DNA from: Planctomycetota bacterium
GTDB lineage: Bacteria; Planctomycetota; UBA1135; GCA-002686595
Direction of reading: 5' to 3'
Length of the DNA stretch: 64,000 nucleotides
NCBI GenBank assembly: GCA_029259595.1
Contig: JAJDEW010000045.1
Location: forward strand, 62,001 to 126,000
Shown: one piece after another, positions 54,506-63,751 of the stretch
Layout: every line of letters starts with the position of its first letter
Position numbering within the stretch: position 1 is the first letter of the stretch
The notes under the pieces: model-generated
The model's database searches: none
What the model saw: the letters and a program-made list of their open reading frames with translations, nothing else
What the model was told of the DNA's origin: nothing
Made by a program: the position numbers and the translations under genes

Positions 54506-55708
54506 ATGTTCCGAACGAAACACGAGCCCCCTGCCGCCCGTTCGACGGGTTTGGCCCCGAGGCACCGGACCCGCTTGGCCCGGGGCCTGATCGGTCTCGC
54601 GCTCTGCCTTTCGGCCAGCGCCCGAACGGAAGCTTCGGCCGGCGAGACGATCGTGGTGGCGCAGGATGGTTCGGGGGACGTCCTGGGGAACGACGACCGC
54701 GCCTTGCAGACCGCGCTCGACCGCGCCGCCGCGAGCCGTTCGACCGTCGTCGTCGCGGCCGGTCGCTACCTCCTGCGCCGGTCCGTGCGCATCCCCGCCG
54801 GCTGCACGCTGCGCGGTCGGCCGGGGGCCGTGTTGGCCGTCCCGCGACCGGTGCGTGTGACCCGGGCTGCCGCGGCGGGCGAGCGGCGCCTGTTCGTGAG
54901 CGACGCGGGCGAGCTCTTGGCCGGAACAGGCATCGAGCTGGCGCCGCCGCAGGGCACCTGGCCCGCGGGGACCGGTCCGTCCGCGACGTGGCTCGAGCTC
55001 GAGGCGGTCGAGGGGAACACGCTGGTGCTGCGTCGGCCACTCGAGCTGGACGTGCCTCTCGACGCCCGGCTCGGACACCACGAGAAGATGCTGCTCGTCT
55101 CCGCCGCCGAGAACGTGACGATCGAGAATCTGGTCCTGGACGGCGGCCGCGTGGCGGACATTCCGATGCTCGGTCACCAAAAGCGCAGCGGCGTCTGGGT
55201 CGACTCGCACTTCCGACACGAATCGGGCGCCGTGAGCCCGCCGAGCCGCAATGTGATCGTGCGCAACTGCACCTTCCGGAACTTCTATGGCCGCGGAGTC
55301 GCGTTCTACAACGTGACCGACTCGGCCGTGTTGAACTGCACGTTCACGGACATCGCAGACGAAGCGATCGACTTCGACCACTACACCTTCCGGTGTACCG
55401 CCGCCGGCAACCGCGTCACGCGGGCCGTCTTCGGCGTCGCTCTGAACGACGCCGCCGACTGCAACGTCTTCAAGAACCGCATCACCGCTTGCCGCGTCGG
55501 CCTGACCATGTGGTGGCTCGCGAGCGTCGATCCCAAGGACGTCAACCGTCGCAACGCGATCCACGACAACGTGATTCTCGGCTCGGAGGAAGCGGCGGTG
55601 CGGCTCGGGAAGAACTGCGTCCAGAACCGGGTCGAAAACAACGCGACCGAGGGCCCGATCGAGGTCGAGGAAGCGGACAACCTCGTCCGCGGCAACTCAC
55701 GGAAGTGA
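54506..55708 (+). CDS. Exported right-handed beta-helix protein
   Basis: A 400-residue protein with a signal sequence (RGLIGLALCLSASARTEA). It begins like pectate-lyase-type helices: IVVAQDGSGDVLGNDDRALQ and STVVVAAGRYLLRRSVRIPA. Repeated coils follow: NVTIENLVLDGG, NVIVRNCTFRNFYGRGVAFY, DSAVLNCTFTDIADEAIDF and GKNCVQNRVENNATEG. It may be a polysaccharide lyase or epimerase-like surface protein. GGGGAAAG lies next to the ATG. It is divergent from the CotH operon and may be functionally tied to it; its last 12 bp overlap the convergent aspartate kinase gene. Confidence 0.75.
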   Translation: MFRTKHEPPAARSTGLAPRHRTRLARGLIGLALCLSASARTEASAGETIVVAQDGSGDVLGNDDRALQTALDRAAASRSTVVVAAGRYLLRRSVRIPAGCTLRGRPGAVLAVPRPVRVTRAAAAGERRLFVSDAGELLAGTGIELAPPQGTWPAGTGPSATWLELEAVEGNTLVLRRPLELDVPLDARLGHHEKMLLVSAAENVTIENLVLDGGRVADIPMLGHQKRSGVWVDSHFRHESGAVSPPSRNVIVRNCTFRNFYGRGVAFYNVTDSAVLNCTFTDIADEAIDFDHYTFRCTAAGNRVTRAVFGVALNDAADCNVFKNRITACRVGLTMWWLASVDPKDVNRRNAIHDNVILGSEEAAVRLGKNCVQNRVENNATEGPIEVEEADNLVRGNSRK

Positions 55709-57055
55709 GACCGCGACCGCGCTGCGGTCGTGCTGCTCGACCCAAGCGGCGTGTGCTGTCGTCAGAGCGCATTCGAGGTCGGTTCCACGCAAGAGCAGGA
55801 CCCGCTCGCGTTCGCCCGAGCCCCCCGGCGCCTCCCAAACATCGACGTCTGCGTCCGCGAGCTGGCGACGCACCGCCGCATGCTCGCGCTCCACGCCCGC
55901 GCCGAGCAAGGACAGCGTGGCCAGGCCACTCTCGAGCGTCGCGTCACCGGCAAACGCCGCGAAGGCGCCGACGGGCGACGTGCCGGAGACGAGAAAGCGC
56001 GCCTCGCTCGCGCCGAGGGCAGCCTGCACGACCTCGTGTCCATCGTCGGCCAAGCGCGCAAGCGCGGCCGCAAAGCCCTCGCGCCGCTCGAGCGTGAGGC
56101 GCAGGAGCTGCACCTCGTCACGGTGCGCGAGCGCGCGCCAGCTCGGACTCCCCGCTCCCGGAGCGATCGTCGTCCCCCCGGCGTCGAGGTCCTCGACGTT
56201 CAGGATGCGCAGGTGCAGACCCAGATTCCGCGCGGGCTCGATCGCGCGCGGGTGCAGCACGACCGATCCGTGCGCGGTCAAGAGCGCCGCATCGTCGTAA
56301 GCCAACTGCGCGAAGCGGCGCGCAGCGGGCACACGTCGCGGATCGGCGCTATGGACGCCTGCGACGGTCTTGCCGAAGACGACCTCGCGCGCACCGACCA
56401 CGGCCGCGATCCAGCACGCGGAGAGGTCCGAGCCGTTCCACCCCAGCGTCGCGACCCCGCCCCGCCCATCGCGGGCCAGAAAGCCCGTCAGGACCGGGAT
56501 CCCATCGAGCCCAGCGAGCGTGCGCCGGATGCGTTCACGCTCGTGCTGCACGATCCGGTCCCAGGGTTCGTCGACGGACAAGCCGAGGTCGTAGGCATCG
56601 AGCGCGACCGCCGCCCGCCCCCCGGAGCGCAGGCACGAGGCGAGGATCCGCGCGCTCATTCGCTCCCCGAACGAGAGCACGTAGTCACGCTGGCGGCGTG
56701 TGAGCTGCCCACCCGCCGGCAGACTGCGCAACACCGCGCGCAGCTCGCCCAGGTGACGATCGAGCGCATCCCCCGCCAGCCCGAGCTGTCGCAGAAGCGT
56801 CCGATGACGCACCCGCAACCCGTTCCAGAGCGCGTCCCGCTCCCCGTCCGCGAGCGCCGCCCGCTCGAGCAAGCGTGTGACGCCCTCGAGCGCACTCACG
56901 ACGACGACCGGGCGCGCCCCCCCCACCCGCTCGAGCGCGCGCACCGAGCGCCCCACCGCGGCGCCATCCCGCAGAGCCGCCCCTCCGAGCTTGACGACGA
57001 CCCCGAACACGGGCTCGGACCCCGGCTCGACGACATCGGATACAGGCCAACGCAT
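55697..57055 (-). CDS. Aspartate kinase
   Basis: A 452-residue enzyme phosphorylating aspartate for Lys/Thr/Met synthesis. VVKLGGAALRDG gives the kinase lysine and glycines, LSFGERMSARIL the substrate site, and TLGWNGSDLSACWIAAVVGA and VFGKTVAGVHSADPR the nucleotide-binding region. The last 130 residues correspond to ACT regulatory domains but are weakly conserved, so feedback control may differ. ATG 57055 is the likely start; the frame stays open well upstream without features. Confidence 0.85.
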   Translation of the reverse strand: MRWPVSDVVEPGSEPVFGVVVKLGGAALRDGAAVGRSVRALERVGGARPVVVVSALEGVTRLLERAALADGERDALWNGLRVRHRTLLRQLGLAGDALDRHLGELRAVLRSLPAGGQLTRRQRDYVLSFGERMSARILASCLRSGGRAAVALDAYDLGLSVDEPWDRIVQHERERIRRTLAGLDGIPVLTGFLARDGRGGVATLGWNGSDLSACWIAAVVGAREVVFGKTVAGVHSADPRRVPAARRFAQLAYDDAALLTAHGSVVLHPRAIEPARNLGLHLRILNVEDLDAGGTTIAPGAGSPSWRALAHRDEVQLLRLTLERREGFAAALARLADDGHEVVQAALGASEARFLVSGTSPVGAFAAFAGDATLESGLATLSLLGAGVEREHAAVRRQLADADVDVWEAPGGSGERERVLLLRGTDLECALTTAHAAWVEQHDRSAVAVSLP

Positions 57056-57223
57056 GGTGCGCGAGGATAACGGCGGAAGCGGCCAGTGGTTCGCGCGGAA
57101 CCGCCCGCGAAGCTCGGGTTCATGCCAGAAAAACCGCCACCAGCGGCCGCGCCGCAGGGTCCCACGCCCATGGGTGGTGGGGGTGGATGGTGGGGCCTCC
57201 GGCTTCGGGGGGAGTGGCGGACC

Positions 57224-57253
57224 TTGACGGGGCGACCGTTCGCGCCGTATTCC
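57224..57253 (+). promoter_or_regulatory. Promoter of the JAMM/LeuA-like pair
   Basis: TTGACG (57224-57229), an 18-bp spacer and TATTCC (57248-57253) precede the GTG at 57261 by 7 nt. No Shine-Dalgarno is present, so a leaderless transcript is likely. Confidence 0.5.
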
Positions 57254-57260
57254 GGATCCT

Positions 57261-57788
57261 GTGCCTGCTCCCCCCCTGCCCGCTGCCGCGACGGTGCTGC
57301 TCGCGCGCGGTCTCCACGCCGACTTGCTGCGCGCGCGCCGGTCCGCGCTGCCGCGCGAGGCCTGTGGGTTGCTGCTCGGGACCCGAGGGTCGGGGTCCTC
57401 GTCGGACTCGATCCGGATCCGCGCGCTCGTCGTGGCGGACAACTTGGCTCGGGGCATCGACCGCTTCGAAGTCGACCCGGGAGCCGTCGTGCGTGCCGAA
57501 CGGCGTGCCCTGGCCGAGGACTGGCAGCTCGTGGGGGTCTGGCACTCGCATCCACGCACGGAGCCTCGGCCCTCGCGGACGGACCGCGAGGACGCCTTCA
57601 GCGGCTGGATCCACGTCATCGTCGGACCCGAGGAAGGGGCCGTGCGCGTGCGCGCCTACCGCATCGTCGAGGGGCTCGCGCGGGAGCTCGTGCTGTGCCC
57701 CGAGGACGTCCCTCGACCGCGGCGGCGAGCATCACGGCCGTCGAAGGGGCCGTCGGCGCCCGGCCCGGCTACAATCGGGTCGCCATGA
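57261..57788 (+). CDS. JAMM/Mov34-type metallopeptidase
   Basis: A 175-residue JAB1/MPN domain. PREACGLLLGT supplies the catalytic Glu; the zinc site is VWHSHPRTEPRPSRTDRED, matching HxHPx7SxxD. Such stand-alone enzymes remove C-terminal residues from ubiquitin-like sulfur carriers (as in CysM/MoaD pathways) or cleave isopeptides. No ThiS- or MoaD-like gene is adjacent. The stop overlaps the LeuA-like gene start (ATGA), and the C-terminal 25 residues are Pro-rich. Confidence 0.85.
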   Translation: MPAPPLPAAATVLLARGLHADLLRARRSALPREACGLLLGTRGSGSSSDSIRIRALVVADNLARGIDRFEVDPGAVVRAERRALAEDWQLVGVWHSHPRTEPRPSRTDREDAFSGWIHVIVGPEEGAVRVRAYRIVEGLARELVLCPEDVPRPRRRASRPSKGPSAPGPATIGSP

Positions 57789-59011
57789 TCGATGACGAGC
57801 GCAAGGACGACCTGATCTACGACTGGAACATCCTCGAGCCTTCTCCAAGGGCGGAGCGGGGTCGCATCCAGTTCGACGACGAAACGCTGCGGGACGGGCT
57901 GCAGAGCCCTTCGGTGCGTGATCCCGAGCTCGACGAGAAGATCGAGCTCATCCATCTGATGGACAAGCTCGGGATCGATACGGCCGACGTGGGGTTGCCG
58001 GGCGCCGGGGATCGGGCGCGTACCCACATCGCGACCCTGTGCCAAGAGATGGCGAAGCTCTCGATCACCCCCAACGTGGCCTGCCGGACGGTCATTACGG
58101 ACATCGAGCCCGTGGTCGAGCTCGCCCAGGAGACGGGCGAGGCCATCGAGGTCTGCGCCTTCATCGGGTCGAGCCCGATCCGCCAGTATGCGGAGGGCTG
58201 GAAGATCGAGGACATGGTCGACCTGTCGCGCAAGGCGGTCGAGTTCTGTGTCGCGAACGGGCTTCCCTGCATGTTCGTGACCGAGGACACGACGCGCGCG
58301 CGGCCGGAGGACGTTCGCAAGCTCTTCGGCGCGGCGATCGAGGCCGGCGCGCAGCGCATCTGCATCTGCGACACCTGTGGGCACGCGACGCCGGACGGCG
58401 TCCACGCGCTGGTGAGCCACGTCGTGAAGCTCGTGGGCGAGCTGAATCCCGAGGTGGGGATCGATTGGCACGGACACCGGGATCGCGGACTCGGCCTCAT
58501 CAACGCCCTCGCGGCGATCGAAGCCGGCGCGACGCGCATCCACGGTACGGCGCTGGGCGTGGGCGAGCGGGCCGGCAATACCGAGATGGACCTCTTGCTC
58601 GTGAACCTCAAGCTCAAGGGCTGGATCGAGAACGACCTGTCCAGCCTCGCGAAGTACTGCAGCGTGGCCAGTCGGGCGACCGGCGTGCCGATTCCTAGCA
58701 ACTACTCGGTGTTCGGACAGGACGCCTTCGAGACCGGGACGGGCGTGCATGCCGCGGCGGTGATCAAGGCCTTCAAGAAGGGCGACGCCTGGCTCGCGGA
58801 CCGGGTCTACAGCGGCGTGCCGGCGGGCATGTTCGGCCTCGAGCAGATCATCAAGGTCGGTCCGATGAGCGGGCGCTCGAACGTCAGCTGGGTGCTCGAG
58901 CGACACGGCATCGAGCCCACCGACGACAAGGTGAGAAGCGTCCTGGAACTCGCCAAGAAGACGCCCCGGTTGCTCACGGACGACGAGGTCGTCGCCGCGG
59001 CGCGCGGCTGA
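57785..59011 (+). CDS. LeuA/homocitrate-synthase-like aldol condensing enzyme
   Basis: A 408-residue HMGL-like TIM barrel. FDDETLRDGLQSPSV carries the catalytic Arg and metal Asp; DWHGHRDRGLGL gives the metal His pair, and ALGVGERAGNTEMDLL the third region. It has the length of a catalytic domain without the LeuA regulatory domain, and could form 2-isopropylmalate, citramalate or homocitrate. A TACAAT box lies 9 nt before the ATG inside the previous gene, so internal initiation is also possible. Confidence 0.85.
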   Translation: MIDDERKDDLIYDWNILEPSPRAERGRIQFDDETLRDGLQSPSVRDPELDEKIELIHLMDKLGIDTADVGLPGAGDRARTHIATLCQEMAKLSITPNVACRTVITDIEPVVELAQETGEAIEVCAFIGSSPIRQYAEGWKIEDMVDLSRKAVEFCVANGLPCMFVTEDTTRARPEDVRKLFGAAIEAGAQRICICDTCGHATPDGVHALVSHVVKLVGELNPEVGIDWHGHRDRGLGLINALAAIEAGATRIHGTALGVGERAGNTEMDLLLVNLKLKGWIENDLSSLAKYCSVASRATGVPIPSNYSVFGQDAFETGTGVHAAAVIKAFKKGDAWLADRVYSGVPAGMFGLEQIIKVGPMSGRSNVSWVLERHGIEPTDDKVRSVLELAKKTPRLLTDDEVVAAARG

Positions 59012-59041
59012 ACCGGCGCTCGCGCGCCACGAAGCACGCCC

Positions 59042-59317
59042 TCAGACCGCGTGGGAAACGCGCGCGGGTTTGCGCGGCGCTTCGACCTCCAGCGGGAGGA
59101 CCGGCGGGGCCTTGTCGAGCACGCGCTCGACCGGACGGACGCTCGCGGCACCTGGGGCAGCACAGTGGTAGATGCAGCTCGCGCACTTGTGATAGTGCGC
59201 GGCTTGGCGCACGCCGCAGACCTCTGACCCGATCCAATGCACGATCAACGGGTCGGTCCCGTCGGGACGTGTCGGGCACGCGCGGCTATCCCCATGGGAG
59301 TCGGGGGATTCGGCCAT
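59042..59317 (-). CDS. Small Cys/His-rich protein
   Basis: A 91-residue protein with CGVRQAAHYHKCASCIYHC in its centre, giving four Cys and three His that could bind zinc or an iron-sulfur cluster. No family recognised. Of the two adjacent ATG codons, the one at 59317 is chosen because GGAGG lies 6 nt upstream; the other would be only 3 nt away. Confidence 0.6.
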   Translation of the reverse strand: MAESPDSHGDSRACPTRPDGTDPLIVHWIGSEVCGVRQAAHYHKCASCIYHCAAPGAASVRPVERVLDKAPPVLPLEVEAPRKPARVSHAV

Positions 59318-59444
59318 CATCTACCTCCGTGGGCGGCTCGCGGACCGTGGGGCTACAGGCACGGTCGAGAAAAGGCGTAGGAAGGCGCGCATGTTGGCGC
59401 CGAAGGAAGCGGTGCGCAACCCGAAAGTCCTTTCGACGCGAGGC

Positions 59445-60359
59445 TTACGGAGCTTGAGCAGGGCCTGGAGCGGGGTCGCCTGGAAGGCCGCAAGCAAGGC
59501 GCAGATGCCCCAGGGCTTGCCGCGCGGCCTCCGGGCCGCGGTGCGCGTCACGCGACAGCTCGACCGCCGCCACGCCGTCGAAGCCGACCGCGATGAGCGC
59601 GCCGAGGGTCTCCGCAAGGTCGAGATCACCCTCCCCGAACATGCGGTGCTCGTGGACTCCGTCCTTGATGTCGTCGAGATGGACGAGCGCGAGCTCGTCG
59701 GCGAACTCGCGGATCACACGCCCGACGGGCAGATCGCCCGTGCACAGGAGGTGACCGACGTCCAAGCAGAGCCCCGGTCCGACGGCGCCGCTGCCCAGGC
59801 GCGCGAGCAGCTCGCGATAGCCGGCCGGGCGCTCGATGAACATGCCCGGTTCGGGTTCGAAGGCGATCTGCACACCCTGGTCACGACCACGCGCGAGCAC
59901 GGCCCGGGTGCCGACGACCAGGCGTTCCCAGAGCGGCTCGGTGTCGGCGCTCGCCGCGTCGGAGTCCACGGCATCCCCGACCGTCCGGCCATCGGGCGCG
60001 CAGCCCGCCCAGAACGACACGATCGACGCACCGAGGTCCGCCGCGAGGTCGACGCACCGCTCGAGAAAGGCCACGCGCTGTCCACGTTCGGCGCGATCCT
60101 CCTCGAGCAAGTTGGGGCGGTGCTTGCGCGCCGGATCCAGCAGGAAGCGCGAGCCGGTCTCGACGGTCAACTCGAGGCCGAGGTCCTCCGCCACCTGCCG
60201 GACCAATCCGACCTCATCGGCCGACAGGCGAAACGGATCGAGCAGGCCCGCATCCGGTGTGATCGAGACGGCTTCGTAGCCGAGTTCGGCGCACAGCCGC
60301 AGAGCGTCATCGACCCGATGATGGGCCAAGCCGTTCGTGTTGTAGCCCAGCCGAAACAT
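59445..60359 (-). CDS. Sugar phosphate isomerase/epimerase-like TIM-barrel protein
   Basis: A 304-residue AP-endonuclease-2-family (xylose isomerase-like) barrel. Expected elements are GYNTNGLAHHRVDDAL, VETGSRFLLD, VQIAFEPEPGMFIERPAGY with a metal Glu, GLCLDVGHLLCTGD with Asp/His, LALVHLDDIKDGVHEHRMFG and GVAAVELSRDAH. Its closest resemblance by motif is to EboE-type proteins, but other ebo genes are absent. Substrate unknown. Confidence 0.75.
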   Translation of the reverse strand: MFRLGYNTNGLAHHRVDDALRLCAELGYEAVSITPDAGLLDPFRLSADEVGLVRQVAEDLGLELTVETGSRFLLDPARKHRPNLLEEDRAERGQRVAFLERCVDLAADLGASIVSFWAGCAPDGRTVGDAVDSDAASADTEPLWERLVVGTRAVLARGRDQGVQIAFEPEPGMFIERPAGYRELLARLGSGAVGPGLCLDVGHLLCTGDLPVGRVIREFADELALVHLDDIKDGVHEHRMFGEGDLDLAETLGALIAVGFDGVAAVELSRDAHRGPEAARQALGHLRLACGLPGDPAPGPAQAP

Positions 60360-60369
60360 CCGTCAGCGC

Positions 60370-60906
60370 TCAGAGCGCGCCGGACTTCTTGAGCGTCATG
60401 ATCTCCTGACGCCACTTCGCTCGCGTGTTCAGGACCTTGCGGGTCGTCGCGTCCTTGTCGCCACGCTCGCGTACGAGCTTCTCTTCGTAGGCGCGCGTAG
60501 CGTCGACGGCCTGCAGGAGCATCTCCTGGGCGGCCTTGCCCTTCTCGCGCGCCGTCGCGCGCTCGCCGTCGTCGAGGGCGTCCACCGCCAGCTGGACGAG
60601 CGCGCGCGCGTCCTCGACGACGGCCAAGGCCGCCTGCCAGGCCTCGTTGTCGTCGAGCTCGGTCTGGACGTCGTCGAACGGCACCGACTTCGGCGCGTCG
60701 CCGTCCTGGCGCCGGACGAGGTGCACTTCTTCGGGCACGTCCGCGAAGGGGCTCGCTTTCTCCTCCGCCTGTGCCTCTTCGGCACCGCGGTCGATACGCT
60801 TCGGCAAGACGTAAATCGCTCCCGCGACGAGCACGAAGACGACCCCCATCGCGAGAAACGGACCGGCGCCGAGCCCTTGGCGCTTGTGGGACGAGCGGTA
60901 GGCCAT
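60370..60906 (-). CDS. Membrane-anchored helical protein of unknown function
   Basis: A 178-residue protein with one N-terminal membrane helix (FLAMGVVFVLVAGAIYVLP) and a charged, helical periplasmic or cytoplasmic part with Glu/Lys-rich heptads. No family recognised. TATCCT lies 6 nt before the ATG. It ends 10 bp before the start of the isomerase-like gene on the same strand. Confidence 0.6.
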   Translation of the reverse strand: MAYRSSHKRQGLGAGPFLAMGVVFVLVAGAIYVLPKRIDRGAEEAQAEEKASPFADVPEEVHLVRRQDGDAPKSVPFDDVQTELDDNEAWQAALAVVEDARALVQLAVDALDDGERATAREKGKAAQEMLLQAVDATRAYEEKLVRERGDKDATTRKVLNTRAKWRQEIMTLKKSGAL

Positions 60907-60912
60907 CGGAGC

Positions 60913-60918
60913 AGGATA
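60913..60918 (-). promoter_or_regulatory. -10-like TATCCT before the 178-residue gene
   Basis: On the minus strand TATCCT is followed by 6 nt and ATG 60906. The same hexamer and spacing occur before mltA. TGG before it could give an extended -10. Confidence 0.45.
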
Positions 60919-60960
60919 CCAAGCCGGGAGTCCGGCGGCCGCTGTGTGCTGGATGCGCGC

Positions 60961-61126
60961 CAGGAGCCCGTCGAGAAGGCGCTTCGGATGCCGGGGCGTG
61001 GGCATCCGCTCTCGTGGGGCAAGGGAACGCGCAGGCGAAGCGCCGGGTTCAGCACGGTTGGCGGGTGCGGAACTGCCGTGAAGGACGTCGGCAGGGCGCC
61101 GAGCGACCTGTTCGAGGGGCTGCTAG
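60961..61126. mobile_element. Decayed hairpin element (166 bp)
   Basis: Aligns over its length with the 167-bp element: the left end CCAGGAGCCCGTCGAGAAGG is followed by CGCTTCGGATGC as in copies 1-3, GGAACGCGCAGGCGAA is shared, and the right end gives CTAGCAGCCCCTCGA on the minus strand. The right CTAG (61123-61126) contains the TAG stop of rsmB. Confidence 0.7.
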
Positions 61127-62469
61127 GCTCCGTTGCGAACGAGGCGCGCGGCGTAGCCACCGTCGCCGAAGCCCGGGCCGTCGTCGGAGCCGTCCAGCGG
61201 CACTCCGGGCAGGAAGGTCTGCTGCGCGTCGAGACGCCAGCCTTCGTGCTCCGCGAGGAAGGCCTGGGCCTGCCGCTCGCCCTCCTCGGGTTCGAGGCTG
61301 CACACCGAATACACCAGCCGACCGCCGGGCCGCACGTGCCACGCCGCTTCGGCCAGGAGCCGCGCCTGGAGCACGACCAGCTCGGACAAGATCTTCGGGC
61401 CGAAGCGCCAACGTGCGCCGGGACGCGCGCCGAGCACTCCCGTGTTCGTGCACGGAGCATCGACGAGCACGCCGTCGAAGGATGCCTCCGAGCGCAGGGC
61501 ATGCGTGCCGTCGGCGACCAGGGCGCGAATGCGTTCGCCGAAGCCGAAGCGCGCGACGTTGCGCGCCAGGTCGAACTGGCGACGCGGACGCAGGTCGGAG
61601 GCCACGACGTGCGCGCCGGCTGAAGCGAGCGTGACCGCCTTGCCACCGGGAGCGCTGCAGAGGTCGAGCAGGCGCTCCCCTTCGCGCGCTTCCATCATCA
61701 AGGCGGCCGAGCAGGCGGCCTCGCCCTGGATCGCGAGCTTGCCCTCTTGGAAGGCCGCGCTCGCGACGACGTCCTCCGTCGAGGCGCCCATGCAACGCCA
61801 CATCCCGGGCACCGACACCTGCCAGGGATCCGCGCCCAGCCCATCCAGGAGCTCGCGCGCTTCTTCCGCACCGATGCCGACGGCACGCACGCACAGCGGC
61901 GGCTCCTTCGCGGCCTGGCGCGCCATCCGCTCCGCCAGCTCGCGGCCGTGTCGCTGCGTCCAGCGCTTCATCAGGTTGGCGGGTAGCGAGAGCGCATCCT
62001 CCGCCCACAGGAACGGATGCGCTTCGCCGTCGCGGAAGATCGGCTCCGCGAAGGAGAGGTTGCGCCCGACGACGTCCCGGCGTGGGTCGCCCGTGTGCCC
62101 ATCGGAAAGCGCGCGGCACACGTTGCGCAGCACGCCGTTGACCACATTCACCTTCGACGGACCGACGGTGTCGAAGGTCGCCCGGCACGTCTCGGAAACG
62201 GCGGCTCGCTCGGGGATGCGGTCGAAGTAGAGGATCTGAGCCAGCCCGAGGTGCAGGTGCGCCAAGAGATCGGGCTTCATCTTGCGATGGGCGAAGTGGC
62301 GCGTGACCGCGCGCAAGGTCCCACGGTGACGCACCTCGACGCCGACGAGCCGGCGCACGAGCGCGCGGTCGCGATCGTCGAGGCCCGCGTTCGAAGCCAA
62401 GCGGTCGACTTCGCGCAGCGGTGTCGTGCTGCCGGAGCGCAGGATCTGCCAAGCGGTGGTGCGCGGCAT
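61123..62469 (-). CDS. rsmB: 16S rRNA m5C967 methyltransferase RsmB/NSUN family
   Basis: A 448-residue protein with an N-terminal NusB-like helical domain (about residues 1-140) and a SAM-dependent methyltransferase domain. Landmarks are LLDLCSAPGGKAVTLAS, DGVLVDAPCTNTGVLG and LVYSVCSLEPEEGE, whose two Cys are the catalytic pair. It methylates cytosine in 16S rRNA. Next to fmt, as in many bacteria. Confidence 0.9.
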   Translation of the reverse strand: MPRTTAWQILRSGSTTPLREVDRLASNAGLDDRDRALVRRLVGVEVRHRGTLRAVTRHFAHRKMKPDLLAHLHLGLAQILYFDRIPERAAVSETCRATFDTVGPSKVNVVNGVLRNVCRALSDGHTGDPRRDVVGRNLSFAEPIFRDGEAHPFLWAEDALSLPANLMKRWTQRHGRELAERMARQAAKEPPLCVRAVGIGAEEARELLDGLGADPWQVSVPGMWRCMGASTEDVVASAAFQEGKLAIQGEAACSAALMMEAREGERLLDLCSAPGGKAVTLASAGAHVVASDLRPRRQFDLARNVARFGFGERIRALVADGTHALRSEASFDGVLVDAPCTNTGVLGARPGARWRFGPKILSELVVLQARLLAEAAWHVRPGGRLVYSVCSLEPEEGERQAQAFLAEHEGWRLDAQQTFLPGVPLDGSDDGPGFGDGGYAARLVRNGA

Positions 62470-62499
62470 GCTAGGTGGCCGGGTCCAGGGTTCGCGTCA

Positions 62500-62660
62500 T
62501 GGGTCCTCGTGTCCTCGCACCTACGGCAAGGCGTCGGTCTCCGCTTTGGTGAGACAACGGAAAGCGCGGGCGAGGCCGTGGGTGCGGCGAGGCTTGCCGG
62601 TGCCGCACCACCGTGGAGGCCTTCGTCAGGTCGCCGAATGACTCGCTCAACGGACTCCTA
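62500..62660. mobile_element. Decayed hairpin element (about 161 bp)
   Basis: The right end TAGGAGTCCGTTGA (minus strand) and the inner block CCTTCGTCAGGTCGCCGAA match the copies at 23632 and 60961. The left end is worn and its position approximate. The terminal TAG (62660-62658) is the stop codon of fmt. Confidence 0.6.
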
Positions 62661-63596
62661 AGCCCCCATCCTCGTTCCGTTCTCGAGGCGCGCACCGCGC
62701 AGGAAGTCGCCGGCGGAGAGCGCCTTCTTGCCGGCCATCTGCACCTCGTCGAGTTCGAGGGCTCCATCTCCGGTCGCGACGATCCAGCGCCCGCGCGAGG
62801 CGAGAACCGTGCCCGGCGAGCCGCGTTCGCCGGCCGCGAGCGGCACGGGGTGCGCGCGCCAGATCGCGAGCGGCGTTCCGCCCGGCAGCGTCGTCTGCGC
62901 GATCGGCCAGGGGTTCATCGCGCGCACGTGACGGTCGACCTCGACACTCGGCCGCGCCCAGTCGATGCGGCCGTCCTCCTTCGTGAGCTTCTTGCACACG
63001 GTGACGCGCGCACCGTCTTGCGGGACGAAGGTGGCCGAACCGTCGGCCAGGGCTTCCAGGGCCTCCAGGGCCGCGTCGCCGGAAAGCTCGGCCAGCCGTT
63101 GCGCGAGCTCGCCGGCCGTTTCGCCCGGCTCGACGCGCGTCTCCTTTTGCACCAGCACGTCGCCCGCATCGAGCGCCAGAACCATGCGCTGGATCGTCGT
63201 TCCCGTCACGTCGTCACCCGCCAGAATCGCGGCCGGGATCGGCGTCGCGCCGCGATGTCGCGGCAAGAGCGAAGGATGCACGTTCAGGCATGCGAGGCGC
63301 GGCAGGTCCAGGAACTCCTGGCGCAGGAGCTCGCCGTAGCTCGCGACCAAGAAGACGTCCGCTTCTACACCGGCGAGGCGCTCGAGGAAGGCTGCGTCCT
63401 TGACCGTCTCCGGCTGCAAGAGCTCGACTCCCGCTTCGTTCGCCAGCTCGGCGACGGACGAGGTACCGACCTTGCGTCCCCGCCCCCGCCGCCGTTCGGG
63501 CGGCGTCACGATCAGGGCGGGGCGGTGCGCGGACTCGAGCAGCCGCATCAAGATCGGCGTCGCGAAGGGCGGCGAACCCAGGAAGACGTTGCGCAC
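62658..63596 (-). CDS. fmt: Methionyl-tRNA formyltransferase
   Basis: The 312-residue enzyme formylates initiator Met-tRNA with 10-formyl-THF. The GTG start at 63596 gives the expected N-terminus RNVFLGSPPFATPILMRLL; a downstream ATG would remove it. The active-site region is LACLNVHPSLLPRHRGATPI, with the Asn and His; LALDAGDVLVQ holds the Asp. The C-terminal beta-barrel covers the last 100 residues. It lies between the thioredoxin gene and rsmB on the same strand. Confidence 0.92.
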   Translation of the reverse strand: MRNVFLGSPPFATPILMRLLESAHRPALIVTPPERRRGRGRKVGTSSVAELANEAGVELLQPETVKDAAFLERLAGVEADVFLVASYGELLRQEFLDLPRLACLNVHPSLLPRHRGATPIPAAILAGDDVTGTTIQRMVLALDAGDVLVQKETRVEPGETAGELAQRLAELSGDAALEALEALADGSATFVPQDGARVTVCKKLTKEDGRIDWARPSVEVDRHVRAMNPWPIAQTTLPGGTPLAIWRAHPVPLAAGERGSPGTVLASRGRWIVATGDGALELDEVQMAGKKALSAGDFLRGARLENGTRMGA

Positions 63597-63751
63597 GATC
63601 AGCGGTCCGCCGTCACGGCGCAGAGACGGTCCGCGAGCGGGCGCCGGTGCGGGGCGACCGGACGTCGGTGGTTGCTCGGAAGGCTCGCCATGGCGCCGGC
63701 TCGAGTCCCGTGCGGCCGACCCGTCGCCGGGCCAGGTCCGCGGGGTGGGCT

